From an uncultured Clostridia bacterium (lineage in GTDB: Bacteria; Bacillota; Clostridia; Monoglobales; Monoglobaceae), in contig CANQQJ010000017.1 in the NCBI GenBank assembly GCA_947625905.1, forward strand, positions 1 through 63,727: a DNA stretch of 63,727 nucleotides, given 5' to 3'. This document shows, in pieces, positions 8,100-16,106 of the stretch. Each line of letters opens with the position of its first letter. The first letter of the stretch is position 1. The notes under the pieces were generated by a model. The model was not told the origin of the DNA and searched no databases. It saw nothing but the letters and a program-made list of their open reading frames with translations. Made by a program: the position numbers and the translations under genes.

Positions 8100-8128
8100 A
8101 TTATACATATAAACGAATGATTTTTCAA
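8100..8128 (-). promoter_or_regulatory. Promoter of the two-component operon, touching a repeat block
   Basis: TTGAAA (8123-8128) and TATAAT (8100-8105) are 17 bp apart on the minus strand, about 50 bp upstream of the regulator gene. The -35 hexamer is directly adjoined by the ACTACG-type edge of the repeat that begins at about 8128. Confidence 0.6.
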
Positions 8129-8640
8129 CGTAGTGATTAGCGAACGTAGTGATTAGTGAACGTAGTGATTAGTGATTAGTGATTAGCGAATAGACCCCCC
8201 TCAGTCGCCTTCGGCGACAGCATTAAGGAAGCTCTTGGTCAAAATTGCAAGCAATTTTGAAAGATAGCTTTGAACCCGCAAGCAAGCTTGCTGATTATCC
8301 CCAAGGGGGCGCCGGGACTCCGAGGGCTCATAGCGACTATCGTTAATGATTTGTGGCCTCGTTTATATCCGCAAACGGAATACTTTTGTGCCACAAATCA
8401 TTAAGATGATCGGACATGTCGCGACAGCGGTGGAAGTGGCCACCTCATCAGTCAGACTTCGTCTGACAGCTTCCCCTCAAGGGGAAGCCTATTTTTTGCC
8501 TTCCCCTTGAGGGGAAGGTGGGTTTTTGCCCGTTCGGGCAAAAAGTCGGATGAGGTGGCAAAGTGACGAATAGAACAATGGTACGCAAAATGTCGTAGGG
8601 GACGACGACCTCGGCGTCCCGTCGGACGGATATTATCCGC
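8128..8640. repeat. Composite intergenic repeat block R1
   Basis: About 510 bp without a gene, built of modules that recur elsewhere in the window. In order: four to five copies of a GTGATTAG-like octamer (8129-8187); a CCCCCCTCAGTCG edge; a ~100-bp module (8220-8318) nearly identical to 34283-34380; a stem with 15-bp arms (8342-8402); a GTCAGACTTCGTCTGAC hairpin and facing SD-like CCCCTCAAGGGG arms (8450-8515); the module GTAGGGGACGACGACCTCGG (about 8596-8621); and an imperfect copy of the GGCGGATAATATCCGCC palindrome near the right end. Confidence 0.8.
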
Positions 8641-8653
8641 CCGGCTTTTTGGG

Positions 8654-9919
8654 TCAGTTTCTTTTGGTGTGGATATCAATCTGCTCGGAGTCAAGCTTTG
8701 AATATTCTATGATCTGACTGCTGTAGAGGCCGTAGTAGCCGGACATGACGTAGCTCACCGCGGCGGCCGTGGCGAACAGCACTATGCCGCTCGCGCCGAA
8801 CATCTCGACGCCGAAAAATATCGAGGCGACAGGACAGTTGACAACGCCGCAGAACATCGAGATCATGCCCAGAGCCGCGGCAAAGCCCGGGTCAATGCGG
8901 AAAATGCCGCCCAAAACGCAGCCCAAAGTCGCACCGATGAACAGCGCGGGCAGTATCTCGCCGCCCTTGAAGCCCGCTCCGATCGTTATGACGGTGAACA
9001 AAAGCTTGAGCGCGAACGCCCAGGGCGCCGCGCTGCCGCTTTGCGCCGCGGCGGCGATCACCCGCGTGCCCACGCCGTTATAGTCGGTCGTTCCGAGCAG
9101 AAACGTCAGCGCGGCGATGGCCGCTCCGCCGACAAAAACGCGTATGTAAGGATTTTTGAAAAGCTTTTTCATGCCCTTTTCAGCTCCGTAGATGCCGACG
9201 CAGAACACGATACTCACAGCCGCGCAGACGACCGCGACGGCTATGGTTTTGAAGAACACGACAAGGCTGAGCTCGGGCGCGCCCGCGAGCGGATAGAGGC
9301 CCGGCTCAAGCCCGAAAAGCAGCGTTATCTTGTAGGCCAGCACCGAGGACAAAAGGCAGGGTATAAACGCCGAATAGCGGATTACCCCTACCATTATGAC
9401 CTCGAGGGCGAAGAATGTGGCGGTCAGCGGCGTGCCGAACAGAGCCGAAAAAACGGCGCTCATGCAGCACATGATTATTATACCCGACTCGGTTTCGTCA
9501 AGCCGCGGGATCCTTTTGACAAGCTCGCCTATGCTGCCTCCTATCTGCAGCGCGGCGCCCGTTCGGCCCACGCTGCCGCCGAAAAGATGGGTCAGCGCGG
9601 TGGCGATAAATATGAGCGGCGCCAGCGCGAGAGGCACTTTTTCCTCGTTCCTTGCCGCGCGTATCACGCTGTTGGTCCCGGTCTTGTCCATCCCCGCGAG
9701 GCGGTAAATGAAAACGATAACGACTCCGGCCAGCGGCAGAAACAGTATTATCAAATTGTGCGCGTCACGAAAGTCCGTGACATAGTTTATGCACAGGCGG
9801 AACAGCGAGATGGCGGCTCCGCCCAGGCCTCCGGTTATTGTGGCAAGGATAAGCCACTTCACAAAGGCGCGCAGATAATTCCCCGCCGACAGTGTTTTTT
9901 GCTTAAGCTTCTCGCGCAT
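8654..9919 (-). CDS. ClC-family chloride channel or transporter
   Basis: A 421-residue membrane protein of the voltage-gated ClC family, with about ten hydrophobic helices. Family motifs are GGSVGRTGAALQIGGSIGEL (about 115-133), the FFALEVIMVG helix, and GAGFKGGEILPALFIGATLG near residue 315, the usual GxFxP-type anion-binding turn. Most ClC proteins carry GREG in the first motif, where the Glu gates chloride and protons; this protein has GRTG (codon ACG). It could be an uncoupled channel or use another residue. Start ATG has a strong GGGAGG ribosome binding site. It lies alone between a repeat block and two tRNA genes. Confidence 0.88.
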   Translation of the reverse strand: MREKLKQKTLSAGNYLRAFVKWLILATITGGLGGAAISLFRLCINYVTDFRDAHNLIILFLPLAGVVIVFIYRLAGMDKTGTNSVIRAARNEEKVPLALAPLIFIATALTHLFGGSVGRTGAALQIGGSIGELVKRIPRLDETESGIIIMCCMSAVFSALFGTPLTATFFALEVIMVGVIRYSAFIPCLLSSVLAYKITLLFGLEPGLYPLAGAPELSLVVFFKTIAVAVVCAAVSIVFCVGIYGAEKGMKKLFKNPYIRVFVGGAAIAALTFLLGTTDYNGVGTRVIAAAAQSGSAAPWAFALKLLFTVITIGAGFKGGEILPALFIGATLGCVLGGIFRIDPGFAAALGMISMFCGVVNCPVASIFFGVEMFGASGIVLFATAAAVSYVMSGYYGLYSSQIIEYSKLDSEQIDIHTKRN

Positions 9920-9945
9920 GGTCCCGCCTCCCTTTTATTCTAAAC

Positions 9946-9972
9946 ATAAAAGCGCCCGGAAAATCCGGACGC
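9946..9972 (-). terminator. Terminator after the tRNA genes
   Basis: Minus-strand hairpin GCGTCCGGA-TTTT-CCGGGCGC followed by TTTTAT, just downstream of the tRNA-Gln CCA end. Confidence 0.75.
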
Positions 9973-9975
9973 TTA

Positions 9976-10049
9976 TGGCTGCCTGACTAGGATTCGAACC
10001 CAGACAAAGTGAGTCAGAGTCACTCGTGCTACCCTTACACAATCAGGCA
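9976..10049 (-). tRNA. tRNA-Gln (anticodon CTG)
   Basis: A 74-base cloverleaf. Acceptor TGCCTGA pairs with TCAGGCA, D stem GTG/CAC, anticodon stem AGTGA/TCACT with loop CTCTGAC (anticodon CTG, reads CAG), T arm CTGGG-TTCGAAT-CCTAG. The discriminator is G and the 3' CCA is encoded. It is cotranscribed behind tRNA-Leu. Confidence 0.93.
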
Positions 10050-10054
10050 TCATA

Positions 10055-10138
10055 TGGTGCGAGCAGTGGGACTTGAACCCACACGCCATAAGCACACGCC
10101 CCTCAAACGTGCCTGTCTGCCTGTTCCAGCATGCTCGC
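10055..10138 (-). tRNA. tRNA-Leu (anticodon GAG)
   Basis: An 84-base class II tRNA with acceptor GCGAGCA/TGCTCGC, D stem CTG/CAG, anticodon stem CACGT/GCGTG and loop TTGAGGG (anticodon GAG, reads CTC/CTT). It has a long variable arm and T arm GTGGG-TTCAAGT-CCCAC. Discriminator A and CCA are encoded. It is first in a two-tRNA transcript with a consensus promoter. Confidence 0.93.
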
Positions 10139-10166
10139 AAGTCGCTCGTTGCCAAACAACTCTAAT

Positions 10167-10195
10167 ATTATAATGCCTTTTTGAGCTTTTGTCAA
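10167..10195 (-). promoter_or_regulatory. Consensus promoter of the tRNA pair
   Basis: Minus-strand TTGACA (10190-10195), 17-bp spacer and TATAAT (10167-10172): both hexamers perfect. It lies about 30 bp upstream of tRNA-Leu. Confidence 0.9.
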
Positions 10196-10257
10196 GGACT
10201 TTTTTTAAAAAAATTTAATTTTTTAAAAAACGGTATTACTATTATGTAAAAATTCTT

Positions 10258-10929
10258 TTATATTATCGCTTTCAGCCTATCCTCGGAAATGTCGGGGAAC
10301 ACGGCTTTTAAATGCCCGGCTATGCGCTCTCCCGATTCCTCCGGGTCGCGGCGGTACGCCGAGGTCACAAAGTCTTCGCCGAGCAGCGCCTCGGGCGGCG
10401 CGTATTCCGCCACGCCCCAGCCGTAGGGCGCGCCGAATTTGTCAAGCATATACACGAAGTCCGATATGCAGACATAGGTCTGCATCTGAAGGCGGGTGAT
10501 CACCGTGTCGAAGCCCTTTTTGCCGCCCTTTCGGTAGTCGAGCATTCTTTTGAGTTCTTTTGAAAGCAGGTACTTGTTCTCCGCGATTGTCTCGTATACC
10601 TCCCTGTCCTTGTATGAGGCGAGGCCGTCGTTAAAGCGCGCGTCAAAGTCATAGCCGTCCCGGCGCAGGTTGGCGAAATCGGGGAACCAATCTCGGCTTA
10701 CGAACATCGCCTTGCCTTTAAAAAATTTGCCGTAGACGCATTTAAGGCTCCGCGCGATCGGGCCCTTCCATTCCCACGGACCGTCGGCCTCTCCCGAGAA
10801 CCACAGCTCGGGCGGGCAGCATTCCTCGATCGAGAACCCCGGAATATCATTCGCGAAAAACGGCAGAAAGCCTATCTCCTCAACCAAATTTATAACATCC
10901 TCCGGCGAGCGCACTTCGCAAAGCGGCAT
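10258..10929 (-). CDS. AlkZ-related protein of unknown function
   Basis: A 223-residue soluble protein. It recalls the clostridial group annotated as AlkZ-related (winged-helix DNA glycosylase relatives), judging by the LWFSGEADGPWEWKGPIAR segment near residues 42-60 and the length, but this is memory of family resemblance. AlkZ-type enzymes remove alkylated or cross-linked bases, but I cannot identify the catalytic Gln motif, so glycosylase activity should not be assumed. ATG 10929 is chosen since GAGGAG is 8 bases upstream; a GTG nine bases earlier is in frame. It has its own consensus promoter, divergent from the GH28 gene. Confidence 0.6.
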   Translation of the reverse strand: MPLCEVRSPEDVINLVEEIGFLPFFANDIPGFSIEECCPPELWFSGEADGPWEWKGPIARSLKCVYGKFFKGKAMFVSRDWFPDFANLRRDGYDFDARFNDGLASYKDREVYETIAENKYLLSKELKRMLDYRKGGKKGFDTVITRLQMQTYVCISDFVYMLDKFGAPYGWGVAEYAPPEALLGEDFVTSAYRRDPEESGERIAGHLKAVFPDISEDRLKAII

Positions 10930-10960
10930 ATAAAACACTCCTCTGTTATTATTTTATATA

Positions 10961-10989
10961 ATTTTAACATATCGGACATTATATGTCAA
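10961..10989 (-). promoter_or_regulatory. Promoter of the AlkZ-related gene
   Basis: TTGACA (10984-10989), 17 bp, TAAAAT (10961-10966) on the minus strand, about 32 bp upstream of the start codon. Confidence 0.75.
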
Positions 10990-11012
10990 TTTGGTATTAT
11001 GTTTTTTAAATA

Positions 11013-11041
11013 TTGCATTTATTCGACAAATATGCTATAAT
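11013..11041 (+). promoter_or_regulatory. Promoter of the GH28 gene
   Basis: TTGCAT (11013-11018), 17 bp, TATAAT (11036-11041), ending 34 bp before the start codon. Confidence 0.75.
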
Positions 11042-11075
11042 ACTAAAATATAAAACTAAGCTGAGGAGGGTGCTT

Positions 11076-12401
11076 ATGTTTAAAGAATTTACTGTTACAA
11101 TACCTACTTTTCCGGATAATGAGTTTGATATAATCAACTACGGCGCGGCGCAGGGAAGCAAGGAGGCCAACACAAAGGCCTTGCAGGGCGCGATCGACGC
11201 GGCGGCGGAGCACGGCGGCAGGGTCATTGTGCCCGACGGCGTGTGGCTCACCGCTCCGATAACCTTAAAATCGGGCGTCGAGCTGCATCTTGACGACAAC
11301 GCGCTGATACTGTTCGACAAGAGCCCGGAGGACTATCCGCTGATCGTCACCGACTATGAGGGTATCAAAAGGATCAGGACCGTGTCGCCCATAACCGCGG
11401 ACCACGCCGAGAACATCGCCATCACCGGAGGCGGCACGATAAACGGCAGCGGCCAGCTCTGGCGCCCGGTCAAGCGCTGGAAGATGACCGACATACAATG
11501 GGACCGCCTGCTGGCAAGGTCCGAATACATAATCCACGGCAGTGACGGCGAGATATGGGTTCCGTCGAAATCCATTTATGATGCCAGATACGCGGGCGAG
11601 GTCTTCCCGGACGACTATCCCACATACGAGGAGGCGCTCGCGGCCGCCGCTCCGTACTACGATTTCTACAGACCGGTCATGATAAGCCTCAGGCACTGCA
11701 ACAATGTGCTTATCGAGGGCGTTCGCCTTCAGAACTCGCCCGCTTGGAGCGTTCATCCGTACTTCTGCGAAAATCTGACCGTCAGAAATATTTTCATAAC
11801 CAATCCGTACTACGCCCAGAACGGCGACGGGATCGACGTGGATTCCTGCAACAAGGTCCATATCCACAACTGCGACTTCCGCACGGGCGACGACGGCATC
11901 TGCTTAAAGTCCGGCAAGGACAGAGAGGCGAGAAAGCTCAAAAAACCCTGCGAGAATGTCTATGTTCACGACTGCAAGGTGGGCAAGAGCCACGGCGGCT
12001 TTGTTATAGGCAGCGAGATGTCACGCGGGGTCCGGAACGTGCTTGTGCAGAACTGCACCTTTACCGACTCGGACATAGGCGTGAGATTCAAGAGCGCCAT
12101 GGGCCGCGGCGGCGTCGTGGAGGACATCTACCTTGAGAATATCCAGATGATAAACATCAAGAACCAGCCCGTTATCATGACGATGGACTATGTTCACAAC
12201 CTGATGGACTACAGGGACCCCGTCGTTCAGAGCGACGATCCCGAGGATATCCCCGAGATCAGAAATGTTTATTTCAAAAACTGCAACTGCATCGGCGCAG
12301 GCGCTCCGGTGAAGATCAATCCTCTCGAGGGCTATCCCGATTCCATCCATGATATTTATTACGAGAACTGCTATCTCGAGGGCGCCGAAAACAATATGTA
12401 A
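11076..12401 (+). CDS. Glycoside hydrolase family 28 (polygalacturonase-like)
   Basis: A 441-residue right-handed beta-helix enzyme of family GH28, which hydrolyses polygalacturonan, rhamnogalacturonan or related uronic-acid glycans with inversion. Catalytic motifs are visible in order: QNGDGIDVDS (catalytic Asp), TGDDGICLKSG (Asp pair), KSHGGFVIGSEM (the GHG-type His) and IGVRFKSAMGRGG (substrate Arg/Lys). There is no signal peptide, so it is probably intracellular and acts on imported oligosaccharides. ATG 11076 is set by GAGGAGGG at 11063-11070. The next gene, an oxidoreductase, is 98 bp downstream beyond a small repeat palindrome and may be cotranscribed. Confidence 0.9.
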   Translation: MFKEFTVTIPTFPDNEFDIINYGAAQGSKEANTKALQGAIDAAAEHGGRVIVPDGVWLTAPITLKSGVELHLDDNALILFDKSPEDYPLIVTDYEGIKRIRTVSPITADHAENIAITGGGTINGSGQLWRPVKRWKMTDIQWDRLLARSEYIIHGSDGEIWVPSKSIYDARYAGEVFPDDYPTYEEALAAAAPYYDFYRPVMISLRHCNNVLIEGVRLQNSPAWSVHPYFCENLTVRNIFITNPYYAQNGDGIDVDSCNKVHIHNCDFRTGDDGICLKSGKDREARKLKKPCENVYVHDCKVGKSHGGFVIGSEMSRGVRNVLVQNCTFTDSDIGVRFKSAMGRGGVVEDIYLENIQMINIKNQPVIMTMDYVHNLMDYRDPVVQSDDPEDIPEIRNVYFKNCNCIGAGAPVKINPLEGYPDSIHDIYYENCYLEGAENNM

Positions 12402-12418
12402 TTTAATGACAATAAAGC

Positions 12419-12441
12419 GGGCGGATAATATCCGCCCCTAC
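12419..12441. repeat. Single copy of the GGGCGGATA palindrome module
   Basis: GGGCGGATA and TATCCGCCC flank a central A, followed by CCTA. It is the same module as in blocks R3, R4 and R7, here alone between the GH28 and oxidoreductase genes. Confidence 0.75.
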
Positions 12442-12499
12442 CTGTTTTTTAAATTAATTGTGACGGGGCTTGGGCGGCCCGTTATGAATTACGGAAGTG

Positions 12500-13606
12500 A
12501 TGCAAAAAATGCAAAAATATAAATTCATTATCGTCGGGTCGGGGTGGCGGTCGCTGTATTATGTGCGCGCGGCAAAGGCTCTGCCCGATATGTTCGAGCT
12601 CTGCGCCATGTATTGCAGGACTCCCGAAAAGGCCGAAAAAATGGCGCGGGAAAACAATATACGCGCAACGACGTCTATCGAGGAATGTCTGAGCTGCAGG
12701 CCCGATTTCGCGGTCGCGGCGGTCAGCAAAGCCTCGATCGCCGACGTCTCGCTTGAATGGATCGAGCGCGTCCCGGCCGTGCTGTGCGAGACTCCGGCCG
12801 CGCTTGACATCGAGTCCCTGAACAAGCTGTGGACGGCAAGCCGTGCGGGGCGCAAAATTGTTGTGGCCGAGCAGTTCACGCGTTTTCCCCGATACAAAGC
12901 GCTGATCGAGCTTGCGGGCCGAAAGCTTATCGGTGAGCCCGACTTTTTGAATATCTCACTGGCGCACGACTACCACGGCGCGAGCCTTACGCGGGCTCTG
13001 CTCGGCGTTTCGCCCGATGTCGGATTTTCGGTCCGAGGCAAGGCTTATAAATATCCGACGATCGAGACCTTCACAAGGTACGAGCGCTTTTATGACGGCA
13101 GAACCGCCGACAAAAAGAGGACCGTGGCGGTTTTTGAGTTTGAAAACGGAAAGACCGCGCTGTTTGACTTTGACTCCGAGCAGTACCGCTCGCCTATAAG
13201 GCACAGCTCGGTAAAGCTACGCGGCCGCCGCGGAGAGATCGCGGACAGCACCGTTTATTACCTGGACGATAAATTCGAGGACGTTAAGTCGGAGCTTGAA
13301 ATAAAGACGCGGATAATCGAAACAGGCGACCCAAACCCGAACCTCGCCCGAATCGAGGAAGTCACGGACATAACCTTCGAGGGCGAAAGCGTCTATACTC
13401 CCAAGTTCGGTCTGCGCGGACTTCCGCAGGATGAGACCGCGGTCGCGGAAATGATGGCGGCCGCCGCGGAATATTCAAGGGGCTCCGGAGCGGCGCCCTA
13501 TCCGCTCGCCGACGCTCTGCAGGACGCGTATATGTCGATACTGCTTCACAGAGCGATCGACAGCGGCGAGACGATAAAAAGCGAAAAGCAGATTTGGAAC
13601 AAATAA
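12500..13606 (+). CDS. Gfo/Idh/MocA-family oxidoreductase
   Basis: A 368-residue protein of the glucose-fructose/inositol dehydrogenase family. The N-terminal Rossmann fold has FIIVGSGWRSLYYVRA (glycine-rich NAD(P) loop); a cofactor-sugar loop segment, ERVPAVLCETPAA, stands where EKP is usual; and a C-terminal alpha/beta domain binds substrate. Such enzymes oxidise or epimerise sugars and inositols. The position after a GH28 glycosidase suggests a uronic-acid or deoxy-sugar substrate, by inference. The start is uncertain: GTG 12497, ATG 12500 and ATG 12509 are in frame and the Shine-Dalgarno (GGAAG) is weak. A hairpin terminator follows. Confidence 0.8.
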   Translation: MQKMQKYKFIIVGSGWRSLYYVRAAKALPDMFELCAMYCRTPEKAEKMARENNIRATTSIEECLSCRPDFAVAAVSKASIADVSLEWIERVPAVLCETPAALDIESLNKLWTASRAGRKIVVAEQFTRFPRYKALIELAGRKLIGEPDFLNISLAHDYHGASLTRALLGVSPDVGFSVRGKAYKYPTIETFTRYERFYDGRTADKKRTVAVFEFENGKTALFDFDSEQYRSPIRHSSVKLRGRRGEIADSTVYYLDDKFEDVKSELEIKTRIIETGDPNPNLARIEEVTDITFEGESVYTPKFGLRGLPQDETAVAEMMAAAAEYSRGSGAAPYPLADALQDAYMSILLHRAIDSGETIKSEKQIWNK

Positions 13607-13608
13607 AC

Positions 13609-13657
13609 CGAGGGATTTATGTATGTGCAACATATATAAATCCCTTATTGCTTTTTT
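13609..13657 (+). terminator. Terminator after the oxidoreductase gene
   Basis: A long stem, AGGGATTTATGTATGT paired with ACATATATAAATCCCT, followed by a CTTTTTT run, immediately after the stop codon. Confidence 0.75.
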
Positions 13658-13761
13658 GTGCAGAAATATTGATTATTTTTGCAACCTTTTGTGGTATAAT
13701 TAAGTCTAAGATAATAGAACGTGATCGTTTTAATTTTTCAAGCAAAAAGGAGGACAAATTA

Positions 13762-15021
13762 ATGAGAAAAAACACTAAGAAAATTCCGGCGGCGCTGACG
13801 GCGGCGGTCATGATCTTAAGCTGCGGCGCGGCTTTCGCGGCGGACACTCCGGCGTTTGACATAAGCGGCACTCCGGTGATCCAAACCCCCGAATCCCAAG
13901 AGCCCGCGGCGGCGCACAACGGCGGCACGTTTAACGTTCAAGCAATCGAGCATGACGAAACTCTGACCGCGCCTCTGCGCGAGGTCATGGAGCAGATGGG
14001 CTACGCGGTCGCCTGGAACGAGGAAACTCAGGGTATAGACTGCGTGCGCGACGAGACCGTTGTCGAAATGGTTATCGGCGTTCCGAGATGCTATCACTAC
14101 AACAAAATGGCGGCGTACAACAGCAGCGCCGTGACTTACACCGAGCTTCAGAGCGCTCCTTATCTTTACGAGGACAGCGTGACTTATGTTCCGATAAATA
14201 TGATATCAACGGTTCTCGGCGCTTCGGTCTACATCGGCGAGGGAAACGTTGTGACTATCGCCGAGCCCGCCAAAGTCACGCTCAACTCGGTCCAAGCCGA
14301 CGACGACGGAATATATTTAAGCGTGAACGATCCGAAGCGCGGCGAGGTTATCGTTCGGTTCTCCGACACGATCGTAATTCCCGAGGATTATGACCTTACG
14401 GCCATGCCCGAGGGCGCGGAGCTTGAGATCGAGTACGGTCTCGCCATGACTATGAGCATACCGCCTCAGACCACGGCAATAGCGATCATACCGCCGGCCA
14501 TCGAGACCGCCGACGACAGCGTTCCCGGAACGATCGTGAAATTCAAATCGCTTGAAAGCGACGAGGACGGACAGTATATCATAGTTGAGGACGAGTTGCG
14601 CGGCGAGGTTATCGCGAGGATAACCGACGAAACCGAGATCACGGGCATCGTGCTTTCCGATCTCGCCGAGGGAAACACCATATCTGTCGAATACGGCCCG
14701 GCAATGACGATGAGCATACCACCTCAGACCACGGCTGTTTCGGTCGGTCTCCCCTATGTTGAGAGCATCGACAGCGCCGAGTTCAGCGGCACTATCACCG
14801 AGCAGAAAATTGAGGCGGGCCTGATCGTGATCGACGAAAACGGAACGGCCAGAGCGCTGAATGTTGACGACGGCACAAAAATCACCCACGGCCTTGACAA
14901 GAGAATTTATAAGATCGACGACCTGACGGTCGGCACAAAAATAACGGGCGTGCGCGAAGCGGCAGAGACCCGCAGCATCCCGCCCCAGTCATACGCGCAC
15001 TCAATAGAGATCGCCGACTGA
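13762..15021 (+). CDS. Secreted stalk-domain protein with three SIPPQ repeats
   Basis: A 419-residue exported protein with a signal peptide (MRKNTKKIPAALTAAVMILSCGAAFA). A copper-amine-oxidase N-terminal-like 'stalk' domain lies at about residues 50-170 (LTAPLREVMEQMGYAVAWNEE, VTYVPINMISTVLGA); this domain is common on clostridial surface proteins and is not itself an oxidase. The rest is three repeats of about 75-80 residues. Each ends in a near-identical motif: TMSIPPQTTA, TMSIPPQTTA and TRSIPPQSYA. The repeats are probably small beta-barrels; I do not know the family. ATG 13762 is fixed by AAGGAGG and begins the signal peptide. It is monocistronic, ending in a strong terminator. Confidence 0.8.
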   Translation: MRKNTKKIPAALTAAVMILSCGAAFAADTPAFDISGTPVIQTPESQEPAAAHNGGTFNVQAIEHDETLTAPLREVMEQMGYAVAWNEETQGIDCVRDETVVEMVIGVPRCYHYNKMAAYNSSAVTYTELQSAPYLYEDSVTYVPINMISTVLGASVYIGEGNVVTIAEPAKVTLNSVQADDDGIYLSVNDPKRGEVIVRFSDTIVIPEDYDLTAMPEGAELEIEYGLAMTMSIPPQTTAIAIIPPAIETADDSVPGTIVKFKSLESDEDGQYIIVEDELRGEVIARITDETEITGIVLSDLAEGNTISVEYGPAMTMSIPPQTTAVSVGLPYVESIDSAEFSGTITEQKIEAGLIVIDENGTARALNVDDGTKITHGLDKRIYKIDDLTVGTKITGVREAAETRSIPPQSYAHSIEIAD

Positions 15022-15033
15022 ATAAGCAAGCAA

Positions 15034-15070
15034 AAAAGCCTTTTCCGCCAAGCGCGGAAAGGCTTTTTTT
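15034..15070 (+). terminator. Strong intrinsic terminator
   Basis: A hairpin, AGCCTTTTCCGC / GCGGAAAGGCT, followed by seven T. An A-run on the other side means it could also serve pyrE on the minus strand. Confidence 0.85.
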
Positions 15071-15091
15071 GTCGCCGGAATCATATTTAAA

Positions 15092-15754
15092 CTAAAACAC
15101 ACAGTACGCGTCCATGTATTGCTCCATGCGCTCAAGCATCGAGGCGTCGGCTCCGCTCTGCTTTAAATACTCGTGTATGTCGCGGACGGTGACGATGGCG
15201 TGGACGTTTATCCCGAAATCTTCCATAACCTCCATGATCGCTGTTTTCCCGGGGGTTTGGCCCACCTCGCAGCGGTTGACCGAGATAAACATGTGGGGCA
15301 CGGTCACCTTTGCCGCTCCGATCAGGATGGGTATGGTCTCGCGGATGGCGGTCCCTGCGGTGATGACGTCCTCAATGATTATGACGCGGTCGCCGTCCTT
15401 GGGCTTGTAGCCCACCAGCGAGCCGCCCTCGCCGTGGTCCTTCTCCTCCTTGCGGTTAAAGAAATACGGCTTGTTGATCCCGTACTCGTTATAAAGCGCG
15501 GCCGCGGCCGACGCCGCCAGAGGTATTCCCTTGTAAGCGGGGCCGAACATGCAGTCAAAGTCTTCGCCGCACTTCTCCTTGATAAGCGCCGCGTAGAACT
15601 TCGAGAGCGCGGCTATCTGCTTTCCCGTTCTGTAGTTGCCGGTGTTTACAAAGTACGGCGTGTTGCGTCCGCTCTTTGTCACAAAGTCGCCGAAACGCAG
15701 CACGTCGGACTCGATCATGAACTCGATAAATTGTTTTTTTGATTCGCTAAGCAT
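15092..15754 (-). CDS. pyrE: Orotate phosphoribosyltransferase
   Basis: A 220-residue type I phosphoribosyltransferase of UMP synthesis, joining orotate and PRPP to give OMP. The PRPP-binding motif IIIEDVITAGTA is near residue 125, the catalytic loop is FFNRKEEKDHGEGG, and CMFGPAYKGIPLA precedes it. Length and motifs are typical. It is alone here, not with other pyr genes. AAGGAGGAG provides the ribosome binding site. Block R3 lies immediately upstream, so the promoter must lie in the ~45 bp between or within the repeat; I see no strong hexamers. Confidence 0.92.
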   Translation of the reverse strand: MLSESKKQFIEFMIESDVLRFGDFVTKSGRNTPYFVNTGNYRTGKQIAALSKFYAALIKEKCGEDFDCMFGPAYKGIPLAASAAAALYNEYGINKPYFFNRKEEKDHGEGGSLVGYKPKDGDRVIIIEDVITAGTAIRETIPILIGAAKVTVPHMFISVNRCEVGQTPGKTAIMEVMEDFGINVHAIVTVRDIHEYLKQSGADASMLERMEQYMDAYCVF

Positions 15755-15801
15755 TGCTGCTCCTCCTTATTATGTATTTTTATGGTATCGTATTCGCTAT
15801 T

Positions 15802-16090
15802 GGCGGGCGGATAATATCCGCCCCTACAAACGTTGTGATTAGGGATTAGTAAATAGCGATTAGAACGGGCGGCCGAGTCGTCCGCCCCTACGCCATTTTG
15901 CATACTGTGGTCGTAGGGGGCGACTATGGCCGGAGCCGCGAAGCGGGTTCGTGGCACTAAAGTATTCCGATTTTGCGAATAAACGAGGCCACATATCATT
16001 AACATGAGCGGACATGCGCCCCCGGACGTCCCAACCTATTCGCTAATCACTATGGTCGTAGGGGACGACGACCTCGGCGTCCCGCCTGCC
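15802..16090. repeat. Composite intergenic repeat block R3
   Basis: The gap between pyrE and the AEC transporter contains the GGGCGGATAATATCCGCCC palindrome (15804 on), degenerate GTGATTAG octamers (15836-15862), a copy of the ~85-bp module that pairs CGAACCCGC/GCGGCTCCGG with AACGAGGCCACA (15928-16015, reverse orientation), and the GGGGACGACGACCTCGGCGT module (16057-16084). No gene is seen. Confidence 0.8.
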
Positions 16091-16106
16091 GCCCGTCTTT
16101 TTCATT

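Noticed and set aside
8128..8190. Short tandem octamers, considered as a CRISPR array
   Set aside because: Units are 7-15 bp, irregular, without 25-40 bp unique spacers or cas genes.
11076..13606. GH28 and Gfo/Idh genes considered as a full pectin-use locus
   Set aside because: No transporter, lyase, isomerase or regulator of uronate metabolism accompanies them; only a possible functional link is kept.
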